A stretch of 5,210 nt of DNA from J088 sp003695505 [NCBI: Candidatus Dadabacteria bacterium] (lineage in GTDB: Bacteria > J088): the NCBI GenBank assembly GCA_003695505.1, contig RFIY01000015.1, forward strand, positions 1 through 5,210, in the 5' to 3' direction. The notes under the pieces were generated by a model. It was not told where the DNA came from. It ran no database searches and saw nothing but the letters and a program-made list of their open reading frames with translations. Positions 1-3,527 of this stretch are shown piece after piece. The translations under genes were made by a program, and so were the position numbers. Every line of letters starts with the position of its first letter. The stretch's first letter is position 1.

Positions 1-2
1 AC

Positions 3-599
3 GGCGCCTTGCGCACACTGCTGCAGAGCACTGGCAATCTGCACGGCCCGGCGCCCTCCTCAGGTCACATCTGGTTTGCCTGGGATGTCCATGGCAACAC
101 CGACCTGTACACGCTCGATCTGCGGACCGGCAAGCGCACCCGGCAGACCACCCATCCGGCTGCGGACCTTTCCCCTGCCCCCAGTCCAGATGGCACGCAG
201 GTCGCGTTCATTTCCGACCGCCTCGGCAATCCCTATCTTTTTCTGCTGGATACCACCACCAAAGAAACCCGCCCGCTGCTCGTCGACGGCGCCTACATCG
301 GTGAACCTGCCTGGTCCCCGGATGGGAAGTGGATTACATTCGTCCATCGTGATCGCGCCGGGCGCACGCGCATCGCGGTCATCGACCCGGGTACCGGCAA
401 GTTCCGCTTTGTCACGCGCGAGCTCGACGACACGGTCGAGAGCCCATCCTGGGGCGCCGACAGCCGCTCGATCCTCTTCAGTCGCCTCGGCGACAAGGGA
501 TACGACATCTGGAAAACGGATCGGGTCACGCTGAAGACGACTCGCATCACCGCCTTCGCCGGAGATGCCCGCATGCCGGCCTGGCACACCACACGTTGA
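3..599 (+). CDS. TolB-like PD40 (WD40-like) beta-propeller protein, C-terminal part (5' truncated)
   Basis: The reading frame is open to the left window edge; the TTG at 9 is only an internal Leu codon, so the true start lies upstream. The visible 199 codons contain three PD40-type blade motifs: SPDG at 183-194 followed by VAFISDR, SPDG at 315-326 followed by ITFVHRD, and a degenerate SWGAD at 447-461 followed by ILFSR. Each is followed by a strand ending in D, as in TolB propeller blades. A partial earlier blade (HIWFAWDVHGNTDLYTLD) precedes them. The protein ends soon after an isolated MPAW, which looks like the closing strand of a circular propeller. PD40 propellers occur in TolB (periplasmic, Pal-binding) and in DPP IV-type peptidases. 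Here the downstream neighbour is DUF3467 rather than pal, so it is probably not tolB itself. Role and location are unknown, since the N-terminus is missing. Family call is good, function is open. Confidence 0.85.
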   Translation, partial: GALRTLLQSTGNLHGPAPSSGHIWFAWDVHGNTDLYTLDLRTGKRTRQTTHPAADLSPAPSPDGTQVAFISDRLGNPYLFLLDTTTKETRPLLVDGAYIGEPAWSPDGKWITFVHRDRAGRTRIAVIDPGTGKFRFVTRELDDTVESPSWGADSRSILFSRLGDKGYDIWKTDRVTLKTTRITAFAGDARMPAWHTTR

Positions 600-618
600 A
601 CCACCGCTACGCAAAAAA

Positions 619-625
619 GAAAGGA
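619..625 (+). promoter_or_regulatory. Ribosome binding site of the DUF3467 gene
   Basis: GAAAGGA lies 7 bases before the ATG at 633, at normal Shine-Dalgarno spacing, and fixes this start. It matters because the lipoprotein genes at 999 and 3234 lack such a site. The gap to the preceding stop (597-599) is 33 bases and I see no terminator hairpin in it, so readthrough from the upstream propeller gene is likely. Confidence 0.75.
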
Positions 626-632
626 TCTTGCA

Positions 633-947
633 ATGCCCGAATCCGAAAAAGACGCTGTCATCAATGCCGGCGAGCTACAGATCGGCGTCGACCCCGACGT
701 CGCCAACGGCGTGTATGCCAATCTGGCAATGATCAATCACAGTCCGGATGAATTCATCGTCGACTTCATCTTTGTTCAGCCCGGCGCACCCCGCGGCCAG
801 GTCCGTAGTCGTGTCGTGCTCGCGCCCGGCCACTACAAGCGTCTGCTCGCGGCCATGCAGCAGAATCTCGAGCGGTACGAGAAAACGTTTGGTACGATCG
901 AGGCGCGGCTCCCACAGGTACCCATGCCTGACGGTCCGGTCAACTGA
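633..947 (+). CDS. DUF3467 family protein
   Basis: This is a complete 104-residue cytoplasmic-type protein with no signal peptide or membrane segment. It has the DUF3467 pattern from end to end: a short charged N-terminus, ANGVYANLAMINHSPDEFIVDF at about residues 24-45 (broken here as ANGVYANLAM and INHSPDEFIVDF), a short PGAP loop, then RSRVVLAPGHYKRLLAAMQ followed by a helix containing NLERYEKTFG. Length is normal for the family, whose function is unknown. The start is supported by GAAAGGA at 619-625. The gene sits 33 bases after the TolB-like propeller gene and 51 bases before the RCC1 lipoprotein gene, which has its own promoter. Co-transcription with the upstream gene is inferred from spacing only. 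Family assignment is confident; nothing in the window reveals what it binds. Confidence 0.9.
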   Translation: MPESEKDAVINAGELQIGVDPDVANGVYANLAMINHSPDEFIVDFIFVQPGAPRGQVRSRVVLAPGHYKRLLAAMQQNLERYEKTFGTIEARLPQVPMPDGPVN

Positions 948-958
948 CCTGAGCCGGC
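948..958 (+). promoter_or_regulatory. Upstream box shared by two promoters, copy 1
   Basis: CCTGAGCCGGC begins directly after the DUF3467 stop codon and 17 bases before the first base of the -35 hexamer at 965. An identical 11-mer sits at the same distance from the other promoter (3181-3191). It contains the palindrome GCCGGC. It may be an activator or repressor site, or a chance match in GC-rich DNA; no regulator can be named. Confidence 0.35.
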
Positions 959-964
959 GATCTC

Positions 965-993
965 TTGATTCCGCCGAAGCGGGCGGGTAGCAT
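965..993 (+). promoter_or_regulatory. Sigma70-type promoter for the RCC1 lipoprotein gene
   Basis: The -35 is TTGATT (965-970) and the -10 is TAGCAT (988-993), each matching 4 of 6 consensus bases, with a 17-base spacer. The spacer contains a small GC hairpin (CCGCC 971-975 with GGCGG 982-986). The -10 ends only 5 bases before the ATG at 999, so the predicted transcription start falls at about 999-1001 and the transcript would be leaderless. The call is strengthened by the matching promoter at 3198-3226, which has the same geometry. Confidence 0.6.
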
Positions 994-998
994 GCGCC

Positions 999-3185
999 AT
1001 GATGCGCCTGTACTTCGCCCTGTTGTGTTGCAGCCTGCTTGCCGCCGCCTGTAACGACGGCCACGTCGAAATCTGTCCGTGCGACCCCGAGCCGGGAGGC
1101 ACGCTCGACACGGTCATCACCGCAGCTCCGGATCCGATCACCCGCGACCCGGTCGCGCGGTTTTCGTTTGCAGCTTCCGGGGTCACGAACGACGACGTCC
1201 TCGGCTTCGAATGTCAGTACGATGACGGCGCCTGGCAACATTGCAGATCGCCACTGACGATCAACGTCCTTGGCGAAGGCGAACACACCTTGCGTGTCCG
1301 CGCCTACACGGCGGCACTCAGCGACGCCTCGCCGGCCGCCGCGACCTGGCTGCTGGATTCGATTGCGCCAACGCTGCACTGGGTGAAAGCCCCCCCGGCT
1401 GCCACGCCCAACGCAACGCTGGCGCTCACATTTGCGACCTCGGAACCCGCAGCGTACTGGTGTACGGTCGATGGCGAGCAGGCGTCCTGTGAACCGGACG
1501 TGTCGATCACCGTGCTCGAATCGGGTAGTCACAGCATCAGCATCACCGCGGTCGATGCCGCAGGCAACCTCAGCTTGCCATTGTCGGCATCCTGGATCCT
1601 CGATCTGCCTCCCGACACGTTTCTGCTCGATGCACCGCCATCCGCAACCGACCAGCAATCCGCGGAGATCAGCTTTTTCGGCATCGATGACGTCGGAATC
1701 GATCACTATGAGTGCCGCCTTGACGCCGGTTCGTGGGGAAGCTGCACGTCGCCCTGGGTACTCGCGTTCCTGAGCCTCGGCAGCCACACGGCCGACATTC
1801 GCGCCGTCGATACCCGCCAACAGGCGGATGCATCGCCGCTGACTGTGTCCTGGACCGTGACGGCGGACCTTCCGCCAGCCACCACGCTGCTTCGCTACCC
1901 GGCCGCGCTGCACCCGCTGACGACGGCCGTGATCACCGCATTCTCGTCCGATCTCGATCTTGATGGCTATATATGCCAGGTCGATGGTAGCGGTTGGGCG
2001 CCGTGCGCAAGCGAACAGAGTCTTTCTGCCCTTGCGGCAACCAGCCATACAGTCGGTTATGCCGCCGTGGATACGGGTGGCAACGTCGATCCGGTATCGC
2101 CAGCCGTTTCCTGGCAGATCGTCGCCCCTCCGGCAGCCACGTGGCGCAGCGTCAGCCTCGGTGACGACCACGCCTGCGCAATCCGTAACGATGGTGCACT
2201 CTTCTGCTGGGGCAATGGCGCGGACGGACGGCTCGGCACCGGCGCGCTAACCGACCTGACGCTCCCGACCCAGGTCACCTCCGGGACGTTCACATCGGTA
2301 TCCGCCGGCGACCGACACAATTGCGCGATCGCGACCGATGGGACACTGTTCTGCTGGGGCAGTAACCTGTTCGGTCAGGTCGGCAACGGCACAAGCGGCG
2401 GCGCGGTATCGCAGCCAGTATCACTGCCGGGCTTATGGCGGCAGGTGTCGCTGAACACCGGATTTGGCTGCGCGATCTCCACCGATGCGACCGCCTGGTG
2501 CTGGGGCGCCAATGGATCGGGAGAGCTCGGTGTATCGGGCAGCAGCCGCCACGCCCCCGCACGCGTCGCGGGCATTACCGAACCGGTCACTGCCGTCTCG
2601 ACGGGTCGCGCCCACGCCTGCGCGCTGGCAAACAGCGGCAACGTCTGGTGCTGGGGCGACAACAGCGTCGGCCAGCTCGGCTTCGCCGGCGGCGGGACTT
2701 CCCCGCCGGTTCAGGTTCCACTGAGCGGTGCTGCGAGCGTGATTGCTGCCGGCGGCGATCACACCTGTGCATTGATCGCCGCCGCCCTGTGGTGCTGGGG
2801 CGATGGGTTTTCGGGGGAAACCGCACTGGGTGTGGATCGAACCGACACGACGCCGACGGCCACGGCATACGGCAACTTCGTCACGCTCAGCGCCGGCGGC
2901 ACGCACACCTGTGCAATCGACACGGCAGGCCGGCTCTGGTGCTGGGGCAGCAATGTCGACAGTCAGCTCGGCGTGAACTGGACCAGTGATGCGGCCATTG
3001 GCGCGCCTGCCATTGCGACACCGATCGAAGTCGGTCCCGAAACCCCCTGGTCCGCAATTCGCGCGGCGCGCTTTGGCACTTGCGGCCTGCGCGCCGACGG
3101 ATCGCTGTGGTGCTGGGGTCGCCACCGCGCCGTGCCTTGGTACATCAGCGGCGACACGCCTGTCCCGGCAGCGCTACTTCCCTGA
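999..3185 (+). CDS. Surface lipoprotein with four Ig-like repeats and a seven-bladed RCC1 beta-propeller
   Basis: A 728-residue exported lipoprotein. Residues 1-17 form a signal peptide (R3, hydrophobic core LYFALLCCSLL) ending in lipobox AAAC, with Cys18 the predicted lipidation site; N19 at +2 is compatible with outer-membrane sorting. Residues about 35-377 hold four Ig-like repeats of about 85 residues, each with a Cys pair (C72/C82, C155/C163, C239/C249, C326/C336) around a D-G-x-W-like turn, followed by a SHT/EHT strand and an AVD segment. Residues about 382-722 hold seven RCC1 blades, each ending CA-x(7-8)-CWG (C393/403, 442/452, 491/501, 541/551, 590/599, 638/648, 695/705), enough for one closed propeller. 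RCC1 propellers mediate protein contacts; in bacteria, exported forms of unknown role are common. The first of two adjacent ATGs (999, 1002) is taken; either gives the same signal peptide. No Shine-Dalgarno is evident and the gene has its own promoter. No catalytic motif is visible. A binding, adhesion or scaffold role is inference. Confidence 0.9.
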   Translation: MMRLYFALLCCSLLAAACNDGHVEICPCDPEPGGTLDTVITAAPDPITRDPVARFSFAASGVTNDDVLGFECQYDDGAWQHCRSPLTINVLGEGEHTLRVRAYTAALSDASPAAATWLLDSIAPTLHWVKAPPAATPNATLALTFATSEPAAYWCTVDGEQASCEPDVSITVLESGSHSISITAVDAAGNLSLPLSASWILDLPPDTFLLDAPPSATDQQSAEISFFGIDDVGIDHYECRLDAGSWGSCTSPWVLAFLSLGSHTADIRAVDTRQQADASPLTVSWTVTADLPPATTLLRYPAALHPLTTAVITAFSSDLDLDGYICQVDGSGWAPCASEQSLSALAATSHTVGYAAVDTGGNVDPVSPAVSWQIVAPPAATWRSVSLGDDHACAIRNDGALFCWGNGADGRLGTGALTDLTLPTQVTSGTFTSVSAGDRHNCAIATDGTLFCWGSNLFGQVGNGTSGGAVSQPVSLPGLWRQVSLNTGFGCAISTDATAWCWGANGSGELGVSGSSRHAPARVAGITEPVTAVSTGRAHACALANSGNVWCWGDNSVGQLGFAGGGTSPPVQVPLSGAASVIAAGGDHTCALIAAALWCWGDGFSGETALGVDRTDTTPTATAYGNFVTLSAGGTHTCAIDTAGRLWCWGSNVDSQLGVNWTSDAAIGAPAIATPIEVGPETPWSAIRAARFGTCGLRADGSLWCWGRHRAVPWYISGDTPVPAALLP
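1101..2129 (+). repeat. Four Ig-like protein repeats within the lipoprotein gene
   Basis: The first cysteines of the units fall at residues 72, 155, 239 and 326, spacings of 83, 84 and 87. Units read like FECQYDDGAWQHC, YWCTVDGEQASC, YECRLDAGSWGSC and YICQVDGSGWAPC. Repeat 2 is the most divergent: it lacks the Trp and its cysteines are 8 instead of 10 apart. Units are joined by Pro/Ala-rich linkers (for example DLPPDT, APPAAT). This is the common bacterial extracellular Ig-like repeat often found in stalks. Confidence 0.8.
2142..3164 (+). repeat. Seven RCC1 blades within the lipoprotein gene
   Basis: The blades have a period of 48-50 residues, except the last interval of 57, which carries an insertion (NWTSDAAIGAP). 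The DNA shows the repetition directly: TGGTGCTGGGG recurs in blades 3 to 7 with little change. Blade 5 is one residue shorter between its cysteines (9 instead of 10) because the usual DG/SG turn is lost. The last blade has CWG followed by RH instead of the usual glycine-rich GQLG end. Confidence 0.85.
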
Positions 3186-3191
3186 GCCGGC
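3181..3191 (+). promoter_or_regulatory. Upstream box shared by two promoters, copy 2
   Basis: CCTGAGCCGGC is identical to 948-958 and again starts 17 bases before the -35 (3198). It overlaps the TGA stop (3183-3185) of the RCC1 lipoprotein gene, so three of its bases are also under coding constraint. The CCGGC part also forms the left arm of the inverted repeat at 3187-3216. Confidence 0.35.
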
Positions 3192-3216
3192 AAACCCTTG
3201 ACTTTCGGGTTGCCGG
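3187..3216 (+). repeat. Inverted repeat with the -35 box in its loop
   Basis: CCGGCAAACCC (3187-3197) pairs with GGGTTGCCGG (3207-3216) with a single bulged A. The 9-base loop (3198-3206) begins with the -35 hexamer. It starts one base after the stop codon of the upstream gene, so as RNA it could be a 3' hairpin for that mRNA, but no T-run follows, so it is not a standard intrinsic terminator. As DNA it could be an operator. It is not conserved at the sister promoter. Confidence 0.45.
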
Positions 3217-3226
3217 GGTCTATCAT
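3198..3226 (+). promoter_or_regulatory. Sigma70-type promoter for the small lipoprotein-propeller operon
   Basis: The -35 is TTGACT (3198-3203) and the -10 is TATCAT (3221-3226), each matching 5 of 6 consensus bases, with an ideal 17-base spacer. Transcription should start at about 3233-3234, exactly at the GTG start codon, giving a leaderless mRNA. This is the strongest promoter-like sequence I see in the window. Confidence 0.7.
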
Positions 3227-3233
3227 GTGCATT

Positions 3234-3527
3234 GTGAAAACAGCGTTCTACATCTCTCGCCTTGCGCTGATCTGCGTCATGATCGGCGCGTGCTCCAGCG
3301 GTGATGGCGCGCCGGAACAGGCAACGCGCCGCGACACGCAGTCGCTGTCGCCTGCCTACAACGGCTGCCGCTCGGCCGCCGATTGTGCGCCAGACCAGAT
3401 TTGCGAAATGACGACCGCGTTTACCGGACAGTGTGTCGCCGCCCCGGCAGACCTGCAATCGGCAACCGTGCGCCCAGCGCCGCCGGCCGGGCTGCTCGAT
3501 GGCTCGGCGCTGCGGGGCAACCGATGA
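3234..3527 (+). CDS. Small cysteine-rich lipoprotein
   Basis: 97 residues from GTG at 3234. The N-terminus MKTAFYISRLALICVMIGAC is a near-ideal lipoprotein signal peptide with lipobox IGAC and Cys20 lipidated; Ser21 at +2 favours outer-membrane sorting. The mature part has a short linker and then four cysteines, C45-x5-C51-x5-C57-x9-C67, in a GC-x(4)-DC-APDQIC-x(6)-TGQC pattern like the DC-type Cys motifs frequent in exported proteins of environmental bacteria. These probably form two disulfides. A Pro/Ala-rich tail of 30 residues follows. In-frame alternatives are TTG 3198 (inside the -35 box) and ATG 3225 (overlapping the -10, with GGGG 6 bases upstream). GTG is preferred because it gives a standard positively charged signal start and coincides with the predicted transcript start. 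The stop overlaps the next gene (ATGA). Function is unknown; a membrane-anchored partner for the downstream propeller is inference. Confidence 0.8.
   Translation: MKTAFYISRLALICVMIGACSSGDGAPEQATRRDTQSLSPAYNGCRSAADCAPDQICEMTTAFTGQCVAAPADLQSATVRPAPPAGLLDGSALRGNR

Noticed and set aside
9-11. TTG as a start codon for the first gene
   Set aside because: The frame is open to the window edge and the protein would begin inside a propeller blade; no ribosome binding site can be judged so near the edge.
3-599. Naming the first gene tolB
   Set aside because: PD40 blades are shared by many proteins, no N-terminal TolB domain is visible and no pal follows; the symbol would be unsupported.
971-986. GC hairpin (CCGCC/GGCGG) as a terminator of the DUF3467 gene
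   Set aside because: The stem is only 5 bp with no T-run after it, and it lies inside the promoter spacer. It is more likely a by-product of GC-rich sequence.
675-2171. 498-codon open frame on the minus strand
   Set aside because: It lies opposite the DUF3467 and Ig-RCC1 genes, and its translation is rich in Arg, Gly, Ala and Cys without a domain or signal. The plus-strand frame has clear repeats and motifs, so this is a by-product of high G+C codon bias.
2496-3118. Recurring TGGTGCTGGGG units as a CRISPR-like or regulatory repeat
   Set aside because: They are in frame, encode the WCWG of RCC1 blades and are spaced by coding sequence at protein-repeat intervals.
2433-3125. 230-codon open frame on the minus strand
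   Set aside because: It is antisense to the RCC1 blades, and its internal repetition (APAP-type motifs) merely mirrors the repeated CWG codons of the real gene.
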